A stretch of 48,646 nt of DNA from Bradyrhizobium sp. JYMT SZCCT0428 (GTDB lineage: Bacteria; Pseudomonadota; Alphaproteobacteria; Rhizobiales; Xanthobacteraceae): NCBI RefSeq assembly GCF_018131075.1, contig NZ_JAFCLS010000056.1, positions 1 to 48,646 of the forward strand, given 5' to 3'. A program made the translations under genes and the position numbers. Within the stretch, counting starts at the first letter, position 1; each line of letters starts with the position of its first letter. This document shows, piece after piece, positions 17,573 through 25,245 of the stretch. A model generated the notes under the pieces. That model had not been told where the DNA came from and did not search any database. It saw only the letters and a list, made by a program, of their open reading frames with translations.

Positions 17573-17596
17573 GTCGCGGAAGAATCGCGACGGAGG
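17573..17596 (+). promoter_or_regulatory. Hairpin abutting the ribosome site of the TPR gene
   Basis: GTCGCG (17573-17578) and CGCGAC (17586-17591) make a perfect 6-bp stem that ends on the base before GGAGG (17592-17596), the Shine-Dalgarno site of the TPR gene. Such a place suggests an effect on initiation or on the 5' end of the message. The rest of the 17389-17572 gap holds nothing I can identify. Confidence 0.4.
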
Positions 17597-17604
17597 CAAG
17601 TGTG

Positions 17605-18570
17605 ATGAAGGCCATGAAAGCATCTATCCGCATTGCGGTCACCGCGCTGGCCCTGAGCCTGTCAGTCATCGTGCCATCCTACGCCGAGCAGGATGAGGCA
17701 AGCCGTCTCAACCAGGAATCCAAGGAGCTTTATCGGGTCGGAAAGTACTCGGCAGCGCTTCCGCTGGCCCAGCAGTTGCTGGCCATCCGCGAGAAGGCGT
17801 TTGGTGCCGACGATGCAATGGTCGCGATGCCGCTGAATGACCTGGGCACGATCCACTACAATCTGGGTCAATACGCCGTTGCCGAGCCACTGTACAAGCG
17901 CTCATTGGCAATCAGGGAGAAGACACTCGGTCCGGACCATGCCGAAGTCGCAAGCGTGCTGAATAATCTCGGCGAACTCTACCGCACGACAGAGCGTTTT
18001 GCCGAGGCGGAGCCGCTCCTCAAGCGGTCGATCGCCATTCGTGAGAAAACGGTCGGTCCTGACGATCCGGAAATCGTGCTGGCGCTGAGCAACCTTGCCG
18101 CTCTCTACAGCAATCAGGGGCGGTACGACCAGGCCGAGCGGCTGTTCAAGCGCGGGCTGTCCGTTCTCGCGAAGGCGCACGGTCCGAGCGATCCGAACGT
18201 CACGGTTTTGATGAATAACCTGGCCTATGTCTACACCTACCGGCATCGTTATGCCGATGCCGAGCGGCTGCTTAAGCGGTCGATGGCCGTGACCGAGAAA
18301 GCTTTCGGTCGCGACCATCCTGATGTTGCGCACGCGCTGAACAATCTGGCCGCTGTTTATGGGCGGCAGGGCCGTAACGCCGACGCCGAGCGGCTTTACA
18401 AGCGGGCGGTGGCCACCTTCGAAAAGACGTTCGGTCCGAACCATCCGGACCTCGCGGATGTCCTGGAAAACCTGGCCCGTCTCTACAAGGACCAGAGCCG
18501 CTACGCCGATGCCAACGCGCTTTTCAAGCGGTCGATGGCCATTCGCGCGAAGGCAGGCTCGCCTACCTGA
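17605..18570 (+). CDS. Exported tetratricopeptide repeat protein
   Basis: A 321-residue protein with a signal peptide (ALALSLSVIVPSYA) followed by about six 42-residue TPR units of the kinesin-light-chain type, each of the pattern 'LNNLAxxYxxQGRYADAExLxKRxLAIxEKxxGPDHPxVA'. The units fill the mature protein, so it is probably a periplasmic scaffold for protein-protein contacts with an unknown partner. ATG 17605 was chosen; the GTG directly before it (17602) is also possible, with GGAGG 8 or 5 nt upstream. Confidence 0.88.
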   Translation: MKAMKASIRIAVTALALSLSVIVPSYAEQDEASRLNQESKELYRVGKYSAALPLAQQLLAIREKAFGADDAMVAMPLNDLGTIHYNLGQYAVAEPLYKRSLAIREKTLGPDHAEVASVLNNLGELYRTTERFAEAEPLLKRSIAIREKTVGPDDPEIVLALSNLAALYSNQGRYDQAERLFKRGLSVLAKAHGPSDPNVTVLMNNLAYVYTYRHRYADAERLLKRSMAVTEKAFGRDHPDVAHALNNLAAVYGRQGRNADAERLYKRAVATFEKTFGPNHPDLADVLENLARLYKDQSRYADANALFKRSMAIRAKAGSPT

Positions 18571-18605
18571 GATAGCGACGATCGCGGTTTAACGCGTGCA
18601 CGCCC

Positions 18606-18709
18606 TAGAGCCTTTTCCGTTCCGATGGAATCGGAACGGGGCTCTAGATTCTTGTTTTGACGCGTTTTCTTCACGCGAACCGGTGTCCACTTCGCTGGAA
18701 AACGCTCTC
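18606..18709. repeat. Dispersed repeat family B, copy 1
   Basis: An intergenic repeat whose left end is a hairpin (CCGTTCCGAT-gga-ATCGGAACGG inside AGAGCC...GGCTCTAG) and whose right part reads TTGACGCGTTTTCTTCACGC and then CGAACCGGTGTCCACTTCGC. It matches copies at 29369-29467 and, inverted, 32928-33018. It overlaps the last two bases of the gene at 18708 and may serve as a bidirectional terminator between two convergent genes. Confidence 0.8.
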
Positions 18710-18977
18710 AGCGCTTCTGCTTCGTCCCCAGGCGCGGAATGCATTTGCGGGTACGCAGCACGCCCGATGTCGTCATCTGCGAGCCCAGCACTTCCTTGAT
18801 TTGTCCGGCAGCACACGTTCCGTCGTCGACGAGGATGCGCTGACCGAGCCGCAGATCGACGATATTCCGCTCGTTGGGAACGACCTGCTGCGCGCCGGCA
18901 GGTGAAGCGAGCAGGCACAAGGCAAGGCCGGCGGCAAGTGCAAGAGCCGGGGCCGTCACGGCCTTCGTGATTGCCAA
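18708..18977 (-). CDS. Exported DUF6719 family protein
   Basis: The 89-residue product has a signal peptide (APALALAAGLALCLLASPAGA) and a short domain with LRLGQRILVDDGTCAAGQIKEV and a second Cys in RTRKCIPR, probably joined by a disulfide. I recall this as DUF6719, common in Bradyrhizobium and of unknown function. The start is TTG at 18977 with GGGAGG just upstream; there is no suitable ATG or GTG. It follows the 50-residue gene at 18989 by 11 bp. Confidence 0.75.
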   Translation of the reverse strand: MAITKAVTAPALALAAGLALCLLASPAGAQQVVPNERNIVDLRLGQRILVDDGTCAAGQIKEVLGSQMTTSGVLRTRKCIPRLGTKQKR

Positions 18978-18988
18978 ATTGACCTCCC

Positions 18989-19141
18989 TCACTTGCTCTG
19001 GATCTTCAGCCCGTCGGGACCGAGATTGATCTGCACGCCCTCGGGCTGTTTCTTGGCCTGATAGAGATTGTAGCTGAGCACGCCGACGGCAACGACCAGC
19101 ACACCGATGATCAGATACACGACGTTGCGATTGGCTGGCAT
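18989..19141 (-). CDS. Small single-pass membrane protein
   Basis: A 50-residue product: MPANRNVVYLIIGVLVVAVG and on to LSYNLYQAKKQ as one membrane segment and a basic edge, then a short tail with GVQINLGPDGLKI. GGAGACACC precedes the ATG. Its tail pattern (xxIxxGPxGLxI) is one I have seen in other small rhizobial membrane proteins, but I know no function. It is the first gene of a two-gene unit with the DUF6719 gene. Confidence 0.7.
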   Translation of the reverse strand: MPANRNVVYLIIGVLVVAVGVLSYNLYQAKKQPEGVQINLGPDGLKIQSK

Positions 19142-19212
19142 CCGGTGTCTCCATCGCGATGACTATGCAATGCATTTAGCGGATGGGGTGGCGATTCTCC
19201 TAGCGTGCTAAG

Positions 19213-20733
19213 TTAGCGCGCCGATCGGGATGGCGCCGACGCCGGCCTTCGCGATTTGCCGGTTCCGCGGGTGTCCGGCTTCCGGTTAGCCCGCATCGCC
19301 GCCAGCGATGCCTTGGCCAGTTTTTCAGCCGACGCCTTCAATTGCGGAAGCGGGTGGCCGGCAAATCCCAGCACAAATCCCGGCAGCGGCCGGGCGCGAG
19401 CATAGGTGTCCGCCAGCAGCCAGCCTTCGACGCCGGCCGCGGATTTGGCGTGGGCTGCAACCTGCGCGTCGACCGACGGATCGAACCGCGCCACCAGATG
19501 CAGGCCTTGCGACGGCACCGGAACGGAGAGGCGGCCTTCCGAAGCCGACGACAGTGTAGAGGCCAGCACGTCGCGGGCCTCGCGGTAGAGCCCGCGCACC
19601 CTGCGCAGATTGGCAGCGAACGCGCCGGAATTCAGCATATCAGCGACCGCGCCTTCCAGCAGCGTGCCGGGAAAGCGGTCGAGCGCGGCGCGCGCCGTCG
19701 TCACCGGTCCGATCAGCTTCTCGGGCAGCGCGCAATAGCCGATACGCAGGCCGGGAAACAGCGTCTTTGAAAACGTGCCCATGTAGATCACGCGCCGCAA
19801 ATGATCGATGCCGGCGAGCGACAGCAATGGCGCGCCGTCATACCGGAACTCGCTGTCGTAATCGTCTTCCAGCACGAAGGCGTCGGCGTCCCGGGCCCAA
19901 TCGAGCAGTTCGAGCCGGCGGTTCATCGACATCTGCACGCCAAGCGGAAACTGGTGCGAGGGCGTCACATAGGCTGCGCGCGCCGATGGCGCGAGTGAGC
20001 GGCCCTTGGCGACGATCAAGCCTGATGCGTCGACTGGAACCGGGGCCGGGCGGTAGCCGCAATGCTCGATGGCGCGCCGCGCGGCGGGATAGCCGGGGTC
20101 CTCGCACCAGACCTGATCGGCCGGCTTGAGAATGGCGCTGAGCACGATCCGCAGGGCGTGCTGGGTTCCAGACGCCAGCATGATCTGGTCGGGATCGCAG
20201 CGCAGCCCACGTGCCGACAGCAGATGATCGGCGATGGCGGTGCGAAGTTCGCGGCTGCCTCTGGGATCGCCATAGTGCAGGTGGTCGGTGCCGAAGGCGC
20301 GCATCCGCCGCCCGACAAAGGACCGGAAGCGTTGCAAGGCCCGGTCGTCGATATGCGTGCAGCCGAGCGACAGGGTCCCTTGCGGCGGCGTCTCGATGAC
20401 GATCCTGGCCTTGCCGGCGCCGCTCACCTGCGCGGGGATGCGCGCGGCGACGAAGGTGCCCGAGCCGACCACGGCGACCGCAAAGCCGTCTGCGATCAGC
20501 CGCTCATAGGCCGTCGTCACCGCGTTGCGGCGAAAACCGGTCTGGCTTGCCAGGGTGCGCGAAGGCGGCAGCGGTTCGCCGGGCTTCACGATGCCGCTGA
20601 CGATGGCGTGGCACAGCGCCTGATAGAGCCGGTGCGGCGAAGAGGCCCGCGGCGTCACATGCGGCCCGGAAAGGTCGAGCGGCAGCTCGGTCTTGCGCGG
20701 CGGCACAGGAGAATTGGTCGGAATTTTTCGCAT
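19213..20733 (-). CDS. MocR/PdxR-like transcription regulator (GntR-aminotransferase fusion)
   Basis: A 506-residue fusion of an N-terminal GntR-type winged helix-turn-helix (about residues 30-105, with GEPLPPSRTLASQTGFRRNAV) and a class I aminotransferase-like domain binding pyridoxal phosphate. The PLP region shows LEDDYDSEFRYDG and TFSKTLFPGLRIGY, with the Lys expected to hold PLP. MocR regulators commonly control vitamin B6 or amino acid genes and are usually divergent from a target; here the divergent gene is a pyridoxamine-phosphate-oxidase-like gene. The start at 20733 has a weak ribosome site; 20784 is the alternative. Confidence 0.9.
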   Translation of the reverse strand: MRKIPTNSPVPPRKTELPLDLSGPHVTPRASSPHRLYQALCHAIVSGIVKPGEPLPPSRTLASQTGFRRNAVTTAYERLIADGFAVAVVGSGTFVAARIPAQVSGAGKARIVIETPPQGTLSLGCTHIDDRALQRFRSFVGRRMRAFGTDHLHYGDPRGSRELRTAIADHLLSARGLRCDPDQIMLASGTQHALRIVLSAILKPADQVWCEDPGYPAARRAIEHCGYRPAPVPVDASGLIVAKGRSLAPSARAAYVTPSHQFPLGVQMSMNRRLELLDWARDADAFVLEDDYDSEFRYDGAPLLSLAGIDHLRRVIYMGTFSKTLFPGLRIGYCALPEKLIGPVTTARAALDRFPGTLLEGAVADMLNSGAFAANLRRVRGLYREARDVLASTLSSASEGRLSVPVPSQGLHLVARFDPSVDAQVAAHAKSAAGVEGWLLADTYARARPLPGFVLGFAGHPLPQLKASAEKLAKASLAAMRANRKPDTRGTGKSRRPASAPSRSAR

Positions 20734-20808
20734 GGAATTGGCACTATCGCAGACCAAATTCGCCGGTACAACTGCTGTCATCATTCACTGATCCTGACAG
20801 GAGTCGTC
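20734..20808. promoter_or_regulatory. Divergent promoter region of the MocR/PNPOx pair
   Basis: The 75 bp between the MocR start and the PNPOx-like start are where a MocR protein would be expected to bind. I see no clear direct repeats of the length typical for MocR sites, so this call rests on arrangement only. Confidence 0.4.
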
Positions 20809-21534
20809 GTGACCGTAAGCGAAGTCGCCAATTCCTATCCCGTGTCGCCACGCAACCGGGTGAAGCGCCTCCATGAGCGCGGCCGCTACGACCACGCGAC
20901 AGTCCACAGCCTGCTGGACGCTTCGATGCTGTGCCACGTCTCCTACGTGATCGACGGCCAGCCCTATTGCACGCCGACGTTCTTCTGGCGGGAAGGGAGC
21001 AGGCTGTACTGGCACGGCAGCAGTGCCAGCCGCATGCTGGAGAACCAGTCGGACGGGCAGAAGGTGTGTCTGACGGTCGCGCATCTCGACAGCCTGGTGC
21101 TGGCACGGTGCGGCTTCAACCATTCGGCCGATTACCGCGCCGTGATGGCCTTCGGCACCGCCTACATCGTCACCGACCCGGAAGAGAAAGCGCGTGCGCT
21201 GGTTGCGATGGTCGACCGGTTCTTTCCCGATCGTACCGCTTCCTTGCGGCAGAGCACGAAGCAGGAAATCAAGGCAAGCGCTGTGATCGCGATGGAGATC
21301 GAGCAGGCGTCGGCCAAGGTCCGCACCAAGGGCGTCGCCGACGATGACGAGGATTATGCGCTGCCGATTTACGCCGAGCGCATTCCGGTGCGCACCGTGA
21401 TCGGTGCGCCGGAACCTTGCCCGCGGTTGTTGGACGGTGTCAAACGGCCGCAATCGCTGCGCGCCTATTCGGAAGGTCGTCTGCTCGATGACGCCTTGCG
21501 GGAGACCCATCTTCTGCATTACCCCGTCGGCTGA
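20809..21534 (+). CDS. Pyridoxamine 5'-phosphate oxidase-like flavin-binding protein
   Basis: The 241-residue product has the split-barrel flavin-binding fold of the PNPOx-like family: RVKRLHERGRYDHATVHSLL is the standard start, followed by SYVIDGQPYCTPTFFWREG and LYWHGSSASRML. The members bind FMN, but many have unproven activity, so a role in vitamin B6 metabolism is inferred only from the divergent MocR gene. The start is GTG at 20809 with AGGAGTCGTC directly before it. Confidence 0.85.
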   Translation: MTVSEVANSYPVSPRNRVKRLHERGRYDHATVHSLLDASMLCHVSYVIDGQPYCTPTFFWREGSRLYWHGSSASRMLENQSDGQKVCLTVAHLDSLVLARCGFNHSADYRAVMAFGTAYIVTDPEEKARALVAMVDRFFPDRTASLRQSTKQEIKASAVIAMEIEQASAKVRTKGVADDDEDYALPIYAERIPVRTVIGAPEPCPRLLDGVKRPQSLRAYSEGRLLDDALRETHLLHYPVG

Positions 21535-21585
21535 GATCGGGTTAGGGTGCCCGCTCGTTCGAACCTGTGAACCGGAGCCGGCCGC

Positions 21586-22863
21586 ATGACCACCGATATG
21601 CAACAAAGAATCCTCGACGCCGTCGATGCCGGCTTTGATGCGCAGCTTGCGACGACCGCGGATTTTGTCGCGATCCCATCGACCCGCGGCGCCGAGGGGC
21701 CGTGCCAGGACATGATCGGCGATCTCCTGCGCGCCCGTGGCTACGAGGTCGATGACTGGCATATCGACGTCGAGGATTTGAAGGATCTGCGCGGCTTCGG
21801 GCCGATCGAGCATGATTTTTCCAAGGCGCGCACCGTGGTCGGCACCTACCGGCCGCCGAGCAATGGCGGCAAATCGCTGATCCTGCAGGGGCACTGCGAC
21901 GTAGTGCCGGCTGGTCCGCTCGACATGTGGGAGACGCCGCCGTTCTCGCCCGTGATCAAGGACGGCAAGATGTATGGCCGCGGCGCCTGCGACATGAAGT
22001 CGGGCACCATCGGCGCGCTCTACGCGCTGGATGCGATCAAGGCCGCCGGCCTGCGGCCGACCGCGCGGATTCACTTTCAGTCCGTGATCGAGGAGGAGAG
22101 TACCGGCGTCGGCGCGCTCTCGACTCTGCAGCGCGGCTACCGCGCCGACGCGTGCTTCATTCCGGAGCCGACGGGCGGCAAGATGGTGCGCTCGCAGGTC
22201 GGCGTGATCTGGTTTCGGTTGAGGGTGCGCGGCGTTCCCGTGCACGTGGCATATGCGGGCTCCGGCTCGAATGCGATCATGGCGGCCTATCATCTCGTTC
22301 ACGCGATCGGCAAGCTCGAGGCCGAATGGAACGAGCGCGCCAAGGCCGATCCGCATTTCAAGACGCTGACGCATCCGATCAACTTCAACCCCGGCATCAT
22401 CAAGGGCGGCGACTGGGCTTCCAGCGTACCGGCGTGGTGCGACGTCGATTGCCGTATTGCCGTGCTGCCGGGCTGGTCGATCGCCGATTGCCAGAAGGAG
22501 ATTCTGGCTTGCGTCTCTGCCGCCTCGCGCGACCACCGCTTCCTTTCCAACAATCCGCCCGAGGTGCAATGGTCGGGCTTCCTGTCGGAAGGCTATGAAC
22601 TGAAGGATGCCGCCGCACCGGAAGCCGCCTTCGGCGAGGCGTTTGGCGCCGTCTATGGCGGCCAGGTCGAGGACCTCGTCTTCACGGCGCTGACCGATAC
22701 CCGGTTCTACGGCCTGAACTACAACATCCCGAGCCTGTGCTTCGGCGCCAGCGGCGCGGCGATTCACGGCTTTAATGAATATGTCGATCTGGATTCGCTG
22801 CGGAAATCGACCAAGGCGACCGCGCTCTTCATCGCGGAATGGTGCGGGGTGGAGAAGGTGTAA
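21586..22863 (+). CDS. M20 family ArgE/DapE-type deacylase
   Basis: A 425-residue zinc-dependent amidohydrolase of the M20 family, full length. Metal ligands are in GHCDVVPAG (His), GRGACDMKSG (Asp) and IEEEST (Glu); a dimerisation insert follows with GVPVHVAYAG. The family cleaves N-acyl amino acids or similar compounds; the substrate is not clear, and ArgE, DapE and carbamoylase activities are all possible. It may be cotranscribed with the PNPOx-like gene (51 bp gap). The stop codon touches the stop codon of the convergent gene with no space between. Confidence 0.9.
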   Translation: MTTDMQQRILDAVDAGFDAQLATTADFVAIPSTRGAEGPCQDMIGDLLRARGYEVDDWHIDVEDLKDLRGFGPIEHDFSKARTVVGTYRPPSNGGKSLILQGHCDVVPAGPLDMWETPPFSPVIKDGKMYGRGACDMKSGTIGALYALDAIKAAGLRPTARIHFQSVIEEESTGVGALSTLQRGYRADACFIPEPTGGKMVRSQVGVIWFRLRVRGVPVHVAYAGSGSNAIMAAYHLVHAIGKLEAEWNERAKADPHFKTLTHPINFNPGIIKGGDWASSVPAWCDVDCRIAVLPGWSIADCQKEILACVSAASRDHRFLSNNPPEVQWSGFLSEGYELKDAAAPEAAFGEAFGAVYGGQVEDLVFTALTDTRFYGLNYNIPSLCFGASGAAIHGFNEYVDLDSLRKSTKATALFIAEWCGVEKV

Positions 22864-23823
22864 CTACGGCTTCGCTTTGAAGCTTTCGACCATCGCTCGA
22901 AATTCCGGCAAGGCCTCGTCAAATCGCTCTGGCGGCGCCATGCCCAGCAGGACAAAGGAGCGTCCCGACGGATAGAGCGCAACGACGAGGTAGCGGAGCG
23001 GGCGGCCACCGGCCCCTTTGCCTTCTCCAAGATATTCGAAGCCGGCCATGGTCGACGTCGCGAGCGGTCTGGTGCTCAGGATTTTCTGGTCGCTGATTGT
23101 TTTCGAGTTGAGAAATTGCTGCTCTCCGAAGCGCTGCTGATCAGAGGGCGCAATGGTGGCTTCGGTGGCGAGACTGACGATGAAGCCGATGTCGTCCGGC
23201 TTCCCCTCCGGCGGAGGCGGCGATTCCTTCAGCAACAGGCCCCGGCCGGCCAGGGGCTTGCGATACGCAAAACGCGCTGTCGGCTCGATCGAGAAAGGCA
23301 GGGCGGCGATCGGATCGCCCGAGGCCGTCGCATGGATCCGGACGCTGGCAAGTGCGGCTCGGATCACGGCGTCCGATAGCTGCGGCGGTGCAGGCTTGGC
23401 GATCGAGACGGTCAACATTCCGGTCATGTCGGGGCCGTTGATGACCATCAGCCATTTGTCAAAAACCTGATTGCCGGCGCGTTGCTCGGCACGCACGGTG
23501 ATCTGCTCGTAGGGCACCCCCTCGATCGTCTCGGTCGACAGCAGGCGCATGCCGCGCTTGGCCATCGCTTCCGCTGTGAGACCGGTGCGGAACTGGGTGA
23601 ACGCGACGGGAGGGAATTCCGCCATCAAGATCGATGCATGGTGCGCCTGATCCTGAAAGCCTGTGAATGTAGTGGCGACAACAAAACCCTTCGGCGGTGC
23701 GAGACTGATGCGACTGCCCGGTGGCGTGATCGGATCGGCAGCGTTCGCGAGACCGGCGAAGAGGCCGCTGGCGAGAGTCAGGCCCACAGCAAGATGCCGT
23801 ATCGCTATCAATCGTCGCCACAT
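22864..23823 (-). CDS. Exported hypothetical protein
   Basis: The 319-residue product has a signal peptide (AVGLTLASGLFAGLANA) and no further membrane segments. I do not recognise a family. Two related halves may be present: a first with PKGFVVATTFTGFQD and a second ending YPSGRSFVLLGMAPPERFDE, which reads like the PsbP/DUF1795 type of small lipocalin-like fold, but I cannot prove it. It is transcribed toward the M20 gene and its stop codon abuts that gene's stop. Confidence 0.7.
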   Translation of the reverse strand: MWRRLIAIRHLAVGLTLASGLFAGLANAADPITPPGSRISLAPPKGFVVATTFTGFQDQAHHASILMAEFPPVAFTQFRTGLTAEAMAKRGMRLLSTETIEGVPYEQITVRAEQRAGNQVFDKWLMVINGPDMTGMLTVSIAKPAPPQLSDAVIRAALASVRIHATASGDPIAALPFSIEPTARFAYRKPLAGRGLLLKESPPPPEGKPDDIGFIVSLATEATIAPSDQQRFGEQQFLNSKTISDQKILSTRPLATSTMAGFEYLGEGKGAGGRPLRYLVVALYPSGRSFVLLGMAPPERFDEALPEFRAMVESFKAKP

Positions 23824-23908
23824 GCTTGCACAACCCTATGTCACGTTTCATTCGATGATCCGGAGATCGTTTGTTCCAGAAGTGACCGCGCCGGTTCAAT
23901 GTCGGCTG

Positions 23909-24693
23909 TCAGTCTCGCTGCTGCCAGAGCGCCTGCACGATCGCATCCAGCCCGTCGGTCAGCGCGGCGGGGCCCGGCTGCAGGATCAGCGGCGATTTGA
24001 TCTCGACGATGCGGTTGTTGCGCACCGCCGGGATGTCGCTCCAGCCCGGCCGTTGCCGGATGCGGTCAGGCACGACCTTCTTGCCGCACCAGGAGGCCAG
24101 GATCACGTCGGGGGCGGTGTCGCGCACCGTATCCGCCGAAATGATGCGGTCCTTGGCGGCCTGCTGAAACCGCAGTTTTGGCAGCACGTCTTCGCCGCCG
24201 GCAATCTCGATCAGTTCGGACACCCAGCCGATGCCGCTGATGATGGGATCGTCCCACTCCTCGAAATAGACTTTTTGGGTGAGGGGCGGGGTGTCGCGGC
24301 GATCGTTGCGAGGCGCTGCTCAAAGCCGGTGGCAAGCTGCTCGGCGCGATCGGCGGCACCGACCAGTGCGCCTAATGTGCGGATCATCGCCAAAATGCCG
24401 GCGACGTCGCGCTGGTTGAAAACATGGATGGCGACGCCGGCGCGCACGAGATCGGCGACGATGTCGGCCTGCAGGTCGGAGAAGGCGAGCACCAGATCCG
24501 GTTGCAGCGCCAGGACCTTCGGAATGTCCGCGGAGATGAAGGCCGAAACCCGCGGCTTCTCGCGGCGCACCTGCGGCGGCCGCACCGCATAGCCGGAGAC
24601 GCCGACGATGCGGTCCTGCTCTCCGAGCAAGTACAGCGTCTCCACGGTTTCTTCGGTGAGGCAGACGATCCGGCGGGGCGGGAACTGGCGCAT
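23909..24693 (-). pseudogene. Cobalamin-binding protein, frameshifted
   Basis: The two parts of a TroA-like metal or cobalamin receptor are in different frames. Upstream part: MRQFPPRRIVCLTEETVETL onward through FSDLQADIVADLVRAGV and LATIAATPRP. Downstream part: QKVYFEEWDDPIISGIGWVS, then ELIEIAGGEDVLPKL to the end. One missing base in the C-run around 24283-24291 (on the plus strand two runs of G) separates them; adding one base joins the family sequence without loss. No signal peptide is seen, which is normal for the rhizobial version. It may be a true pseudogene or a sequencing error. The start at 24717 would lie inside the palindromic repeat. Confidence 0.8.
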
Positions 24694-24712
24694 GCTTGCA
24701 ATTACCACAGAC

Positions 24713-24800
24713 GTCATTGGCGGGCTTGACCCGGCAATCCATCATTTCAGAAATATCTGTTTGGAAGATGATGGATACGCGGGTCAAGCCCGCGTATGAC
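24713..24800. repeat. Palindromic dispersed repeat
   Basis: The element has near-perfect arms: CGGGCTTGACCCG and ATCCATCAT on the left, ATGATGGAT and CGGGTCAAGCCCG on the right, within GTCAT...ATGAC ends. It lies between the start of the cobalamin-binding gene and the ribosome site of the thioesterase gene, so it sits in a divergent promoter region and would be transcribed into the thioesterase leader. It is related in form, but not in most of its sequence, to the element at 212-347. Confidence 0.8.
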
Positions 24801-24824
24801 AAGCGGAACAAAACGGGAGGAATC

Positions 24825-25223
24825 ATGACGCTGCTGGAAAAAATCCAATCGATGAAGATGCCGTTCGCGGAATTGAAGGGCGTAACCTTTGTCGAAGCCG
24901 ACAAGGATCGCGTAGTGGCGCGGATGCTGGTGCGGCCGGAGCTCTGTACGCTGCGCAACACCATTCACGGTGGCGCGGTCATGGCATTTGCGGACTCGGT
25001 TGGGGCAGCCGCGACGGTGATCAATCTGCCTGAAGATGCCAAGGGCACCACCACGATCGAGAGCAAGACCAATTTCATTGGCGGCGCCAAGGAGGGCAGC
25101 ACGGTGATCGCGACCGCGACCCCGGTGCACCGGGGCCGACGCACCCAGGTCTGGCAGACCCGGCTCGAGACCGAGGACGGCAAGCTGGTCGCGATCGTCA
25201 CCCAGACCCAGATGGTGTTGTAG
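24825..25223 (+). CDS. PaaI-type hotdog-fold thioesterase
   Basis: The 132-residue product is full length for the PaaI/YdiI type: a leading helix (LLEKIQSMKMPFAEL), the active-site region NTIHGGAVMAFADSVGAAA with HGG, and TIESKTNFIGGAKEG. It should hydrolyse acyl-CoA thioesters in the cytoplasm, with unknown acyl preference. ATG 24825 has GGGAGG 4 nt upstream, and the region before it is the palindromic repeat, so longer starts are not credible. Confidence 0.9.
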   Translation: MTLLEKIQSMKMPFAELKGVTFVEADKDRVVARMLVRPELCTLRNTIHGGAVMAFADSVGAAATVINLPEDAKGTTTIESKTNFIGGAKEGSTVIATATPVHRGRRTQVWQTRLETEDGKLVAIVTQTQMVL

Positions 25224-25245
25224 CGCAGACAGTGCCGGTCGCGAT

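Noticed and set aside
20062..20808. Long N-terminal extension of the PNPOx-like gene
   Set aside because: It is antisense to the MocR gene and Arg/Gly-rich; GTG 20809 with AGGAG gives the family start.
21540..21560. Possible tRNA T-loop like GTTCGAAC before the M20 gene
   Set aside because: No matching acceptor, D or anticodon stems around it.
20785..22767. 660-codon minus-strand frame over the PNPOx-like and M20 genes
   Set aside because: Antisense shadow in GC-rich DNA; the plus strand encodes recognisable families.
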